A stretch of DNA of 64,000 bases from Clostridiales bacterium (GTDB lineage Bacteria; Bacillota; Clostridia; Christensenellales; CAG-314), in the NCBI GenBank assembly GCA_022508375.1, contig JAFLVJ010000007.1, positions 42,785-106,784 of the forward strand. The letters are read 5' to 3'. The notes beneath the pieces were generated by a model. That model worked only from the letters and a program-made list of their open reading frames with translations. It did not search any database and was not told the DNA's origin. Every line of letters begins with the position of its first letter. The first letter of the stretch is position 1. Below, piece after piece: positions 15,861 to 24,946 of the stretch. The position numbers and the translations under genes were made by a program.

Positions 15861-17707
15861 TACGCTTCACCTCCTTCTTCCGCATTACCCTTTTGTTGAG
15901 AGTTATATACTTCCTGATAAATGGAGTTGGTTTTGAGTAGTTGTTCGTGGGTGCCTACGGCGTTAATCTTGCCATTGTCAAGCACCACTATCTTGTCGCA
16001 GCTTTCCACCGAAGAAATACGCTGCGCGATAATAATTGTAGTCATCTCCTTGCTGAGCTCTTTAAGCCCCTTGCGGATTTGCGCGTCGGTTGCGGTATCT
16101 ACTGCGCTTGTGGAGTCGTCCAAAATCATTATTTTCGGTTTTTTAAGTAGCGCCCTTGCAATACACAAACGTTGTTTTTGTCCGCCGGAAACGTTTACGC
16201 CGCCTTGACCGAGGTCAGTTTCGTAACCGTTGGGGAATGACGTTATGAAATCGTGCGCGCAAGCAGCCTTACAAGCCGCCTCAATCTCCTCCTGGGTTGC
16301 ATTTTCGTTGCCCCACAGTAAGTTATCGCGGATTGTTCCACTGAATAAAACGTTCTTTTGCAATACCATCGATACGCCTTCGCGCAGATTGAAAAGCGAG
16401 TACTCTCTTACGTCGGTACCGTCCACCAATACCTGCCCGTCATATACGTCGTAAAAGCGCGGAATAAGTTGAACCAAGCTTGTCTTGCCTGTACCCGTTC
16501 CGCCGATTATGCCTACCGTTTCGCCCGAACTTATATGTAGGTCGATGTTTTCAAGCGTTAGGTTGTCGCCATTACCCGAGTATGAGAAATCGACGTTGAT
16601 GAAGTCGATAGAACCACTGCCTACAACCTTGTCGTTACTGCCGTCCTTGATGTCGGATTCCGTTTCCAACACTTCGTAGATACGGTCGATGGATGCCTTG
16701 CTCATTACAAGCTGAACGGCAATGAAACATATCATCATTACCGACATGAGTATCTGGGTGCTATAATTGAGCATTGCGGACAACGTGCCGGAGCCCATTC
16801 CGTTGTTAACCATGTCCGAACCGCCAACGATAAGCAACGCTATTATCGTGCCGTACATTATGCACATGGTAAGCGGGTTCATGAGGATCATTATTTTTTC
16901 CGCCTTGAGGTGCGACTGGCGCACTTCTTCTGTCGCCTGACGGTACTTTTGCTCCTCGTAGTCTTCACGAACGAACGCCTTGACAACGCGAATTGCAACA
17001 AGGTCCTCCTGTACGCTTGCGTTCATGGCGTCGTACTTTTTAAGCATTATCCTGAACATCGGGAACACCTTGAGTGCAAGCAGTCCCATAACCACGCCAA
17101 GCGCCGGTATTGCCACAAGGAAAACCCACGCCATATCCGGTTGATTGATAAACGCCATAATGGTTGCGAAAATAAGCATCGCCGGCGCGCGAACAACCGT
17201 ACGGATTATCATCATATAGGACTGTTGCGCATTGTTGACGTCCGTTGTGGAACGCGTAACAAGACTTGCCGTGGAAAATTTGTCCACGTTAGCGAAGGAA
17301 AAGCTTTGTATCTTGTTGAACAGCGAACCGCGCACGTTTTTGGAAAAACCAGCGCCCGCCACCGCGCAAAGCCAACCTGCAAGCGCGCCGAAGGTCAACG
17401 ACAACGCCGAACAGATAATCATCAGTATGCCGTAGGTGTAAACCGTGTTTAACAAAATCGGCTTAGTTATCGCAATGGGCGTCAATTCGCTACCCACAAG
17501 CTTGATGACTTGGCCGTTAGCAAAGTCCAAGTAGGTAAGCGACGCAGTTAGCCCATTGCCCGTTGCGTACAACTGCATGGTGTTCAATATGTTGGCTGTA
17601 AGCAACGGCAAAACAACTTCCAACGCCGTTTCCAGCATTACCAACACTATCGTAAAAATTGAGGGTACTTCGTACCCCTTTGCACCCTTTAAAAGTTTTC
17701 TAATCAT
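15860..17707 (-). CDS. Heterodimeric ABC exporter subunit with degenerate nucleotide-binding domain
   Basis: A 615-residue half-transporter with six membrane helices (residues 15-330) and a C-terminal ATPase: Walker A GGTGTGKTS, signature VSGGQKQR, Walker B IMILDDSTSAVD. The residue after the Walker B Asp is Asp where a catalytic Glu is expected, and the H-loop is IIAQRIS, with Gln instead of His. Both changes mark the non-hydrolysing site of asymmetric exporters such as BmrC/BmrD or TM287/288, while the partner encoded just downstream is intact. It is first gene of the pair and its stop overlaps the partner's start codon. Confidence 0.93.
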   Translation of the reverse strand: MIRKLLKGAKGYEVPSIFTIVLVMLETALEVVLPLLTANILNTMQLYATGNGLTASLTYLDFANGQVIKLVGSELTPIAITKPILLNTVYTYGILMIICSALSLTFGALAGWLCAVAGAGFSKNVRGSLFNKIQSFSFANVDKFSTASLVTRSTTDVNNAQQSYMMIIRTVVRAPAMLIFATIMAFINQPDMAWVFLVAIPALGVVMGLLALKVFPMFRIMLKKYDAMNASVQEDLVAIRVVKAFVREDYEEQKYRQATEEVRQSHLKAEKIMILMNPLTMCIMYGTIIALLIVGGSDMVNNGMGSGTLSAMLNYSTQILMSVMMICFIAVQLVMSKASIDRIYEVLETESDIKDGSNDKVVGSGSIDFINVDFSYSGNGDNLTLENIDLHISSGETVGIIGGTGTGKTSLVQLIPRFYDVYDGQVLVDGTDVREYSLFNLREGVSMVLQKNVLFSGTIRDNLLWGNENATQEEIEAACKAACAHDFITSFPNGYETDLGQGGVNVSGGQKQRLCIARALLKKPKIMILDDSTSAVDTATDAQIRKGLKELSKEMTTIIIAQRISSVESCDKIVVLDNGKINAVGTHEQLLKTNSIYQEVYNSQQKGNAEEGGEA

Positions 17708-17776
17708 AATATTTACATTATATACTATTTCTTTCTTTATGAAAACTGAATTTCTGCCGAATTAACCATATTTGAC

Positions 17777-17810
17777 AAAAAAAGTCTCCCATTGCAGATG
17801 GGAGACATTT
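17777..17810 (-). terminator. Terminator of dnaE
   Basis: Stem GTCTCCCAT / ATGGGAGAC (17784-17792 with 17798-17806), 5 base loop, and seven T on the minus strand; it begins 6 bases after the dnaE stop. An ATTTTTT run makes it usable on the plus strand too. Confidence 0.9.
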
Positions 17811-17811
17811 T

Positions 17812-20800
17812 TTATTTTTCGAAAAATACTACGTTTTTTTCACCCAGTATCCCCTGAAGCTCATATTCGATACCGGGACAACGGCGAACCTTAGTTTCCA
17901 TCATGTAGGGAGTGCCTTCAATCTTGATCTTGACTGGAATGTTTCCTTCGTAAGTTTGCAAGATATCGCGCACCTTGCCGTATTTTTCATCGTCGCGCTC
18001 GTCCATCTTGAGCCAGAGAGTAACGTTGTGCGCGGGTTGTTCCTCGACTACTTCGCGAACCTTGTTTTCCGAATGGGGGTTGACGAGCTCGCGAACGTTT
18101 ATCTTGTAAGTGTCGCGCGACTCGGATATCATGCCCTTGACAACTACAAAGGAATCCTCGGCAAACAGATTTTTGTATTTTTCGTACGTGGAGCCGTACA
18201 GACTGACTTCTATTGTGTCGTACTTGTCTTCCAAAACACCGAAAGCCATTCGCTGATTGTCACGCCCGACGGTTACGCGAATATCCCGCAAAATACCGCC
18301 TGTCGTTACCATACGCCTTTCCACAACGGGACGGATATATGTTCCCGATTCCTCGTCTTCATCGGAATCTTTCATTATTTCAGACGTGTCGAAGTCGAAG
18401 AAAAACCGCTTGGCTATTTCATCGTAGTCGTCCAGCGGAGACCCCGTCATATACACCCCAAGCACTTCGTTTTCGTAGCTGTACAGCACTTCTTTACTGA
18501 ATTCCTTGACTTGCTGACGGTTAGTACGCGTTGTCGTCTTGATTTCAGGGACAAGGTCGAATATGGATATTTGTCCGGTAGCATGTTTCTTGCTGCTTTC
18601 GGTAACTTCGTTAAGTTCCTCGCCGTACCACTGCAACATATCGGCACGAGTACGGTCGAAACAGTCGAAAGCTCCACCCTTGATGAAGTTTTCCACCATG
18701 CGCTTGTTGATGAAGCTTAAACACCTCTCAAACAAGTCCGTCATATCCTTGAACTCGCCGTTAGCCTCGCGCTCGTCCACTATCTGCTTGACAATGCCAA
18801 CGCCAATGTTGCGGATTCCGCCCAGTCCGAAACGGATTGCGCCGTTTTCCACGCGGAACTCGTCGCGACTCTTGTTGATATCGGGAGGCAGCACTTCTAT
18901 TCCCTGCGACTTGGCATACGCCATGTACTTTTTTATTTGAGAAATATCGTTGATTCGGTTGTTGAGCAATGCGCAGATAAATTCAACCGGGTAGTATTTT
19001 TTGAGATATGCCGTCTGATAAGTTACGTACGCGTAGCAAGTTGCGTGAGATTTATTGAAGGCATACTGGGAAAAGTCGTCCAACTGCTTGTATATTTCCT
19101 GCGCTATATCTTCAGGTATGCCGTTTTGTACGCAGCCGGGGACGGTTTCACCGTTGGTCCAGGTTCCGCCGTGTACGAACAGCTCACCGAGGTCCTTCAT
19201 CATTTGTGCTTTCTTTTTGCTCATGGCGTAACGTACGTTATCCGCCAAGGCTGTCGAGAAACCTGCAAGCTTTCGAACAAGCTGCATTACCTGCTCCTGA
19301 TAGACGATACATCCGTTGGTTACCGCAAGGATGGATTCCATAGATGGGTGCAAATATTTGATCTTGGACTTATCGAACTTGCAATCGATATAGTTGCCGA
19401 TGTACTGCATGGGTCCGGGACGGTACAGGCTGATACCTGCGATGATTTCTTCCAAGTGAGCCGGCTTCATCTTGCGCATAAGCTCGCACATACCGCCGCT
19501 TTCCAACTGGAATATACACATCGTATCGCCACTGCTGATAAGTTCGAATACTTTCGGGTCGTCGTAGTTGTCCTGTGAAAAATCTATCTTAACACCGTGG
19601 TCTTCGTAAACGTAGTCGCACGCCTTCTTGATGTCGGTCAGAGTGCGCAATCCCAAAAAGTCCATCTTGAGCAAACCAAGCTCTTCCACTTCCACCATGT
19701 TGTACTGCGTGGTTACGATACCGCCCTTGGCTAACGAACCGCCATTAGTTTGCAGTGGAACGTGATCAGCCACCTTTTCACGGCAGATAACAACGCCCGC
19801 CGCGTGCATGCCCGTTTGCCTTGGCGAACCTTCAAGCCGCATGGCAATATCTATTAACTTGTGCGTACTTGGATCGTTGTAGGCGGCGACTAGTTCGTCG
19901 GAAACGTACCTGTCCGCTTCCTTTTTGTATTCTTTTAACCCCAGTAGGTGTCTTAGCGTATATTTGAAGTTGTCGGGAACCATCTTAGCAAGACGGTTGG
20001 ACTCGGCAATGGGTACGCGCAACACGCGCGCGACGTCGCGGATGGCGTTTTTGGCTGCCATGGTGCCGAAGGTTACAATCTGACAAACGTTGTCGTTGCC
20101 GTACTTTTCGTGGACGTAGTCGATAACCTCACCGCGCCTGTCCATGCAAAAGTCCACGTCGAAGTCGGGCATGGATTTGCGCTCGGGGTTGAGGAAACGC
20201 TCGAACATGAGGTTATAACGGAAGGGTTCCACTTCGGTTATGCCGATAAGGTATGCTATTACGCTACCTGCTCCGCTACCGCGACCGGGACCGACAGGGA
20301 TACCGTTTGTCTTGGCGTAGTTGATGAAATCCCAAACGATAAGGTAGTAATCCACAAATCCCATATCGCAGATAACCTTGTATTCGTAGTCGATTCGGTC
20401 GGTAATTTCCTTACTTGGGTTGGGATATTTCTTTTTGAGACCTTCATCCACCAAAAAGCGCAAATACTCGGGTGAGGACATTCCGTTGGGCGCAGTGTAC
20501 AAAGGTAATAGCTTTTCCTTGCCGAAATCGACGTTGCACTTGTCGGCAATTTCAAGGGTTGTTTCCATTGCGTCGGAAAGTTTGGGAAACAGCAGAGCCA
20601 TTTCGTCGTAGCTCTTGAGATAAAACTCCTCGCCCTGAAACTTCATTCTGTCCGTGTCGTCAAGGTACTTGCCCATCTGAACGCACATCATGACGTCCTG
20701 AATTTCGGCATCCTCGCGGTTAAGATAGTGAACGTCGTTGGTTACGACAATCTTTATGTTAAGTTTGCGCGCAAGCTCCACCAGTTGGGGCATAACGGCA

Positions 20801-21342
20801 TCCTCATCCTCGATACCGTGGCGCTGAATTTCAATGTAGTAATCCTCACCGAATAAATCCTTGTATTGTTTAGCCAGTTCTTCCGCTTCTTCGGGACGGT
20901 CTGCCATGAGCAGTCTGGGCAGTTGTCCCGCAATACAGGCGGAAAGACATATAAGACCTTCGGAATACTGCTTGAGCGTTTCGAAGTCAATACGCGGTTT
21001 GTAGTAAAATCCCTCTACGAACGCTATGGAATTGAGCTTGCACAGGTTGTAGTAACCGGTGTTGTTCTTGGCTAGCAGCACCAAGTGAAAGTACTCCTTG
21101 TTGTCGAAGCCAACGCTGTGCAAATCTTCGCACATATAAAATTCACATCCGATAATGGGCTTGACACCGGTACCGCGCGCCGCTTTCAAAAATTTCCATG
21201 CGCAGTACATGTTGCCGTGGTCGGTGACGGCTACGGCGGGCATGTTAAGCTCCTTACATTTAGCGAGCAAGTCGTCTATACGCGTTGCCCCGTCAAGCAG
21301 ACTGTATTCGGTATGTAGATGTAGGTGTACAAATTGTTTCAT
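17812..21342 (-). CDS. dnaE: DNA polymerase III subunit alpha (DnaE)
   Basis: A 1,176-residue replicative polymerase of the DnaE type. The N-terminal PHP domain begins FVHLHLHTEYSLLDG; the C-family polymerase core has GPGRGSGAGS and the catalytic acid block PDFDVDFCMDRRG; tandem helix-hairpin-helix and an OB fold follow (FGVLEDKYDTIEVSLYG near residue 1040). Length is that of DnaE1, not of PolC. The frame opens at 21456, but that 38-residue extension is untypical and covers DnaA-box-like sites, whereas ATG 21342 has an AAGGAA ribosome site and the family N-terminus. whiA lies 110 bases upstream on the same strand. Confidence 0.97.
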   Translation of the reverse strand: MKQFVHLHLHTEYSLLDGATRIDDLLAKCKELNMPAVAVTDHGNMYCAWKFLKAARGTGVKPIIGCEFYMCEDLHSVGFDNKEYFHLVLLAKNNTGYYNLCKLNSIAFVEGFYYKPRIDFETLKQYSEGLICLSACIAGQLPRLLMADRPEEAEELAKQYKDLFGEDYYIEIQRHGIEDEDAVMPQLVELARKLNIKIVVTNDVHYLNREDAEIQDVMMCVQMGKYLDDTDRMKFQGEEFYLKSYDEMALLFPKLSDAMETTLEIADKCNVDFGKEKLLPLYTAPNGMSSPEYLRFLVDEGLKKKYPNPSKEITDRIDYEYKVICDMGFVDYYLIVWDFINYAKTNGIPVGPGRGSGAGSVIAYLIGITEVEPFRYNLMFERFLNPERKSMPDFDVDFCMDRRGEVIDYVHEKYGNDNVCQIVTFGTMAAKNAIRDVARVLRVPIAESNRLAKMVPDNFKYTLRHLLGLKEYKKEADRYVSDELVAAYNDPSTHKLIDIAMRLEGSPRQTGMHAAGVVICREKVADHVPLQTNGGSLAKGGIVTTQYNMVEVEELGLLKMDFLGLRTLTDIKKACDYVYEDHGVKIDFSQDNYDDPKVFELISSGDTMCIFQLESGGMCELMRKMKPAHLEEIIAGISLYRPGPMQYIGNYIDCKFDKSKIKYLHPSMESILAVTNGCIVYQEQVMQLVRKLAGFSTALADNVRYAMSKKKAQMMKDLGELFVHGGTWTNGETVPGCVQNGIPEDIAQEIYKQLDDFSQYAFNKSHATCYAYVTYQTAYLKKYYPVEFICALLNNRINDISQIKKYMAYAKSQGIEVLPPDINKSRDEFRVENGAIRFGLGGIRNIGVGIVKQIVDEREANGEFKDMTDLFERCLSFINKRMVENFIKGGAFDCFDRTRADMLQWYGEELNEVTESSKKHATGQISIFDLVPEIKTTTRTNRQQVKEFSKEVLYSYENEVLGVYMTGSPLDDYDEIAKRFFFDFDTSEIMKDSDEDEESGTYIRPVVERRMVTTGGILRDIRVTVGRDNQRMAFGVLEDKYDTIEVSLYGSTYEKYKNLFAEDSFVVVKGMISESRDTYKINVRELVNPHSENKVREVVEEQPAHNVTLWLKMDERDDEKYGKVRDILQTYEGNIPVKIKIEGTPYMMETKVRRCPGIEYELQGILGEKNVVFFEK

Positions 21343-21354
21343 TGTGACTTCCTT

Positions 21355-21382
21355 TGTGGATATGTGACTAAATTGTGGATAA
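21355..21382. promoter_or_regulatory. Two DnaA-box-like sites in front of dnaE
   Basis: TGTGGATAA at 21374-21382 is a perfect reverse-complement DnaA box (TTATCCACA). TGTGGATAT at 21355-21363 differs by one base. They lie 12-40 bases upstream of the dnaE start codon. Confidence 0.45.
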
Positions 21383-21452
21383 ATTGTCCACTTGGGGTGT
21401 ATTTTTGGGCTTTTTGGGATGTTTATTCCACTTTTTGAGCGTATTTGCGGTG

Positions 21453-22403
21453 TCAACTGGGTTGAATTTTTTGTGCAAGCTCGATTAGTTTGGTGAATCG
21501 GTGATTGGCTCCACTCTTGGAAATACCAAGCATTTCAGCCATTTCATCAAGGTTTGAGTCGGGATGTCTTAGCCTAAGATTTGCTATGTCCTTTAACGTA
21601 TCGGGCAATGCGTCGAACAGCCCTTTTTGCTTGATAAGATTGATTGCGTCTATCTGTTTGACAGCTGCTGCGACGGCTTTTTCTATGTTGGCAATGGTAC
21701 AGTTCCGCTGTCTGTTGGCGTCGTTGCGTATGCTACGCGCAGCAATGACGTTTTCCAACTTGAGCTTGGCGGACATGGCGTTGACGTAAACCAAAAAGTC
21801 CGCAACGCTTTCGCTATCCTTGAGGTATAGCACGATGTGATTTTTGCGTTGCATTACGCGCAGTTTCAGTTCACTAAATTCCTTAATTACACTATCGGCG
21901 AATTCGTTATCCGTCAAACGCAACTCAAGGTGATACTTGGCTTTGTCAACGGAAACGTTTTGCAAATCATCGTCTTGCGGTATAACGACCGAACCGCCCG
22001 CAACAAATAATCCTTGCATGAAGGCGCGGCGACAGCAGGGCTTTTCGGGGAAAATATACCCCATTTCGCCAAAAACCATCGCTCCATCTCTATCCTTTGT
22101 TACAAGAGATAACTTTTCGCCCAGCGACTTGTCAAATACACAAGCATAAAGAGGCGCGCCCTTTTTGTTTACGCCGTCCTCTACAAGTTGCGACGGAACA
22201 CCTAATTCACTGCTTGCAAGCGCTTGGCATATTGCCAAAAAATCATGATTGTCACTGCCTATTGTGAAGGAAAATCCACCTGAGCCAAGCGTCAACGAAC
22301 CTGTGCTCTTTAGCACCGCAGTCAAAAAGGAGGTGGCGCAGCACCCCTTTAAATTTCTGACGGATTTGAGTATTTCGTTTTTGACGCTCTGAGAAAATGT
22401 CAT
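21453..22403 (-). CDS. whiA: DNA-binding protein WhiA
   Basis: A 316-residue regulator with an N-terminal LAGLIDADG-homing-endonuclease-like fold (about 20-200) that no longer carries the nuclease acids, and a C-terminal helix-turn-helix: LRHPDSNLDEMAEMLGISKS, then GANHRFTKLIE. WhiA is conserved in Gram-positives and affects sporulation in actinomycetes and division or chromosome segregation in Firmicutes. The ATG at 22403 begins MTFSQSVKNEI as usual, but no ribosome site precedes it; instead repeat B copy 1 reaches right into the start codon. In many Clostridia whiA follows rapZ and yvcK; here murB is the next gene upstream, with 230 bases of repeats between. Confidence 0.95.
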   Translation of the reverse strand: MTFSQSVKNEILKSVRNLKGCCATSFLTAVLKSTGSLTLGSGGFSFTIGSDNHDFLAICQALASSELGVPSQLVEDGVNKKGAPLYACVFDKSLGEKLSLVTKDRDGAMVFGEMGYIFPEKPCCRRAFMQGLFVAGGSVVIPQDDDLQNVSVDKAKYHLELRLTDNEFADSVIKEFSELKLRVMQRKNHIVLYLKDSESVADFLVYVNAMSAKLKLENVIAARSIRNDANRQRNCTIANIEKAVAAAVKQIDAINLIKQKGLFDALPDTLKDIANLRLRHPDSNLDEMAEMLGISKSGANHRFTKLIELAQKIQPS

Positions 22404-22446
22404 GTCATATCGGGTATTGTGTGCAAAACGGCTTCACTGCGCTTTG
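22402..22446 (-). repeat. Repeat B, copy 1
   Basis: A 45 bp minus-strand sequence ending at the whiA start codon, sharing AGTGAAGCCGTTTTG and AATACCC with the copy at 47250-47294 (about 36 of 45 positions the same). It also resembles the AAAGCGCAGT...TATTGC part of element copy 4, so it may be a partial member of that family. Confidence 0.6.
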
Positions 22447-22484
22447 CACATGGATTGTTTATCATTTGTAGCAGTCAACCGCTA

Positions 22485-22535
22485 GGTGCAGATTGTTTTG
22501 CTACCCAACACCCTCATTCCTCCTGTTGCGGTATG
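22485..22535 (-). repeat. Repeat family C, copy 3
   Basis: Minus strand carries GCATACCGCAACAGG, GAGGGTGTT and CAAAACAATCTGCACC, in the order seen at 13690-13760. It lies head-to-tail next to copy 2. Confidence 0.6.
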
Positions 22536-22541
22536 CAAAAG

Positions 22542-22620
22542 TTGATGAATATTGTTTTGTCGTGGAACACACTCGTTCCTTCCATTGCGGTTATAATAGA
22601 TTGTTTCGGTCTGCCGTATG
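22542..22620 (-). repeat. Repeat family C, copy 2
   Basis: Minus strand carries ATACGGCAGACCG, ACCGCAATGG, GAGTGTGTT and CAAAACAATATTCA. With copy 3 it forms an imperfect tandem that occupies most of the murB-whiA gap (22404-22633). Confidence 0.6.
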
Positions 22621-22633
22621 AAATAAGTTTTGT

Positions 22634-23560
22634 TTATTTTAAATCTTGCTCGTTGAAGTTCACAAGACAGATTTCACGTTTCGCCACCACGCCGAAACGT
22701 TCCCATAGAGTACGCTCCACATGTTGCATAACTAAGTATATATCTTTTGAACTGGCTTTGTCAACGTTTAGGATAAAGCCGGCGTGTTTGTCCGACACAC
22801 GCGCACCACCGATCCCGTACCCCTTCAACCCTGCCTGATCGGTAAGTCGCGATATACTGACGCTGTCATGATAAAGCATGCACCCTGCCGACCGAAAGTT
22901 GAGCGGTTGCGTTTGTGCCTTGGTAGTACGCATCTGTTGGGAAGTTTGTTTTACCTGTTGCTCCGTTGACCGCTTAAGCTTTAGCCGAACTTTCAAGATT
23001 GTGTAATCGGGCTGTTGCTTGAATAGGCTGTTGCGCTTAGACAGTTTACACTGCTTGGCGGACAGTCTCCTTACCCTGCCGTTGTGCAACACCGTTACCC
23101 ATTGCAAAATCTGTTTCATATCCTGCCCAAAGCAGCCAGCATTAGTAACCGTTGCACCGCCTATACTTGCCGGCAAACAGGACAAAAATTCGCCACCGCT
23201 AAGTCCGCGCTTTTCCGTTTCCTTGTACACTTTCAGCGTGGAAGCGCCCATTGTTGCGCAAATTTTTACCCCATGGACGCAAATTGTAGATATTTTGGTA
23301 GTTACCACCACCACTCCGTGGTAATAGTTGTCCGAGGCGAGCACGTTGCTTCCCTTACCTAAGACGTAATGTTCCACCTTCAACCTTGTAAACAACCGAA
23401 TACACTTGACAAATTTACGGACAGTGTCGGGGTAAATTGTAACCTTGATTTTACCCCCTGCGCCCAAAGTTGTCAACTCGTCAAAGCGCTTGTTTAGGTG
23501 GGTTTCCACCATATATTTTTTCATTTTTGCAAGTACTGTCTTAAAGGTCTGTTCGTTCAT
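22634..23560 (-). CDS. murB: UDP-N-acetylmuramate dehydrogenase MurB (divergent)
   Basis: A 308-residue FAD enzyme that reduces UDP-GlcNAc-enolpyruvate to UDP-MurNAc in peptidoglycan synthesis. FAD-binding landmarks are TTLGAGGK (30-37), LGKGSNVL (67-74) and LSGGEFLSCLPASIGGATV, then NAGCFGQDM. The catalytic-loop motif, usually SAGS, reads RSAGCMLYH, so the proton-donor serine is a cysteine, a variant known in other MurB groups. The end has GARVSDKHAGFILN and the late Glu in KREICLVN. The protein is unusually rich in Lys and Gln in the 195-225 insertion-like stretch. It follows the solute-binding protein gene by 32 bases and may be co-transcribed with it. Confidence 0.9.
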   Translation of the reverse strand: MNEQTFKTVLAKMKKYMVETHLNKRFDELTTLGAGGKIKVTIYPDTVRKFVKCIRLFTRLKVEHYVLGKGSNVLASDNYYHGVVVVTTKISTICVHGVKICATMGASTLKVYKETEKRGLSGGEFLSCLPASIGGATVTNAGCFGQDMKQILQWVTVLHNGRVRRLSAKQCKLSKRNSLFKQQPDYTILKVRLKLKRSTEQQVKQTSQQMRTTKAQTQPLNFRSAGCMLYHDSVSISRLTDQAGLKGYGIGGARVSDKHAGFILNVDKASSKDIYLVMQHVERTLWERFGVVAKREICLVNFNEQDLK

Positions 23561-23592
23561 ATTTATGACAATTCCTTCAATGCACTTTCGAA

Positions 23593-24738
23593 CTACATTC
23601 CCAGTGTCGAAATCGCCGCATCCCTTTGACGTGCAATAGCGTCGGCGTCACCGAATACGTTTGGAACGTACGCCGTACTTAGCAGTTGCTCGCACTGCGC
23701 GTATCTGTCCGAAGTGTAAAACGTTGTATTAAGCACCGAAAACAGTGACAGGTTGACAAGCGTTGATTGCGTCGTCTCGGACAACAGATAGCTTACGTAT
23801 TCGGTACATGCGTCAGACTTGTCGCCTGCATTATTAGATACGCCAACATACTGTACTAAGTCCGTGTAGCCACCTAGGGGTGCAAAACCAAGCTGTTCGA
23901 TCTTGCCGTTACTTTCCTTTTGCGACAGACGATACATATCCCGTTGCGTTCCCAATAGCGTAACTGCCGTGCGGTTAGCGACAAACTGTTCGTACGCCTG
24001 ATATTGCGTTGTATCTTGACTTATACTGCTTGCCTTGCCGTGGCCGCCCGACATAGCCAGCGCCGACAATGGACTGTTATACTGAGTAAAACCGCACACC
24101 ATGGGTTGTAATTCGACGGTATTCTTCCCCACCTTGCGCGTGAACGTATGTGTAAGCGCATTTTGCAACAGTTGCTCTGCAGGCAGTTGTTCAACGCGGG
24201 CAAACAGGCAATACACACCTGCATACAGTGGCATAGCGTATTGCTTGCTGTCCAATTGCGCGGACAATAGGAAGTTGTCCCTTACAAAACCCATACTTTG
24301 AGAAATAGGTGCAAGTTGCTCCTGCACCATGCTACCTGCTCCGCGCGAAAAACAAATCATATCGAAAGCTTCGCCGTTATCGAGCTTTGCTTGCAGCTGC
24401 TCCACTGTGAGACTTGTTACATGTACGAATAAGCCCGTATGGGATTGCTCGAACTTGGAGGCCTTGTTTATCAGCCATGCTTCACGGCTACCTATACCGC
24501 CTTCGAAAGTTTCCACGTTCCACAGTTCCAATACGCCCTTGTACCCGGTCGGCGCTTGCTGTTGCGGTTTTACGGGAAGCGCAGGCAACGCCCATACAAG
24601 TATCGCAACGCACGCCAACGTCACAATCGCAAGGGGTAAAAACTTTATTTTGATGCGTTTTTTCACCCCACTGTCGCTATTTTTCCGTTTGTCCGTTTGA
24701 TTGTCTTTACGCGGTTTTACTACTTTCCACTTGCTCAT
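23593..24738 (-). CDS. Membrane-anchored extracellular solute-binding-like protein
   Basis: A 381-residue protein with a basic N-terminal tail (residues 1-32), one transmembrane helix (33-52, LPLAIVTLACVAILVWALPA) and an extracytoplasmic domain. That domain starts GVLELWNVETFEGG and continues with a pattern of family 1 solute-binding proteins (sugar-type): EQSHTGLFVHVTSLT, then FDMICFSRG, and later YVGVSNNAGDKSDACTEYVSYLL. No lipobox cysteine is seen, so it stays attached by the helix. No ABC permease lies nearby, so it may be a receptor or an orphan binding protein. ATG 24738 has a GGAG ribosome site 8 bases upstream. It heads a minus-strand run with murB, whiA and dnaE. Confidence 0.65.
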   Translation of the reverse strand: MSKWKVVKPRKDNQTDKRKNSDSGVKKRIKIKFLPLAIVTLACVAILVWALPALPVKPQQQAPTGYKGVLELWNVETFEGGIGSREAWLINKASKFEQSHTGLFVHVTSLTVEQLQAKLDNGEAFDMICFSRGAGSMVQEQLAPISQSMGFVRDNFLLSAQLDSKQYAMPLYAGVYCLFARVEQLPAEQLLQNALTHTFTRKVGKNTVELQPMVCGFTQYNSPLSALAMSGGHGKASSISQDTTQYQAYEQFVANRTAVTLLGTQRDMYRLSQKESNGKIEQLGFAPLGGYTDLVQYVGVSNNAGDKSDACTEYVSYLLSETTQSTLVNLSLFSVLNTTFYTSDRYAQCEQLLSTAYVPNVFGDADAIARQRDAAISTLGM

Positions 24739-24898
24739 TGCTACTTCTCCTTACGCATTGCTAATTTATACACTGCAATACTATCTTTAACAGTACATTG
24801 TATGAAACGCAGCATTGTAAAATATCCGATACGGTAAGCGTAAGTTAAACTAATTTGTCTATGTTTGTAGAGCACGCACAAGACCACACAATTGAGTA

Positions 24899-24927
24899 TT
24901 TACAAACATGTCTTTTTCCTTTATAAT
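24899..24927 (+). promoter_or_regulatory. Promoter of the MFS transporter gene
   Basis: TTTACA (24899-24904) and TATAAT (24922-24927), spacer 17 bp. Transcription would begin about 13 bases before ATG 24947, which rules out the in-frame ATG at 24908. Confidence 0.7.
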
Positions 24928-24946
24928 AAAAAGAAAGGAGAAAACC

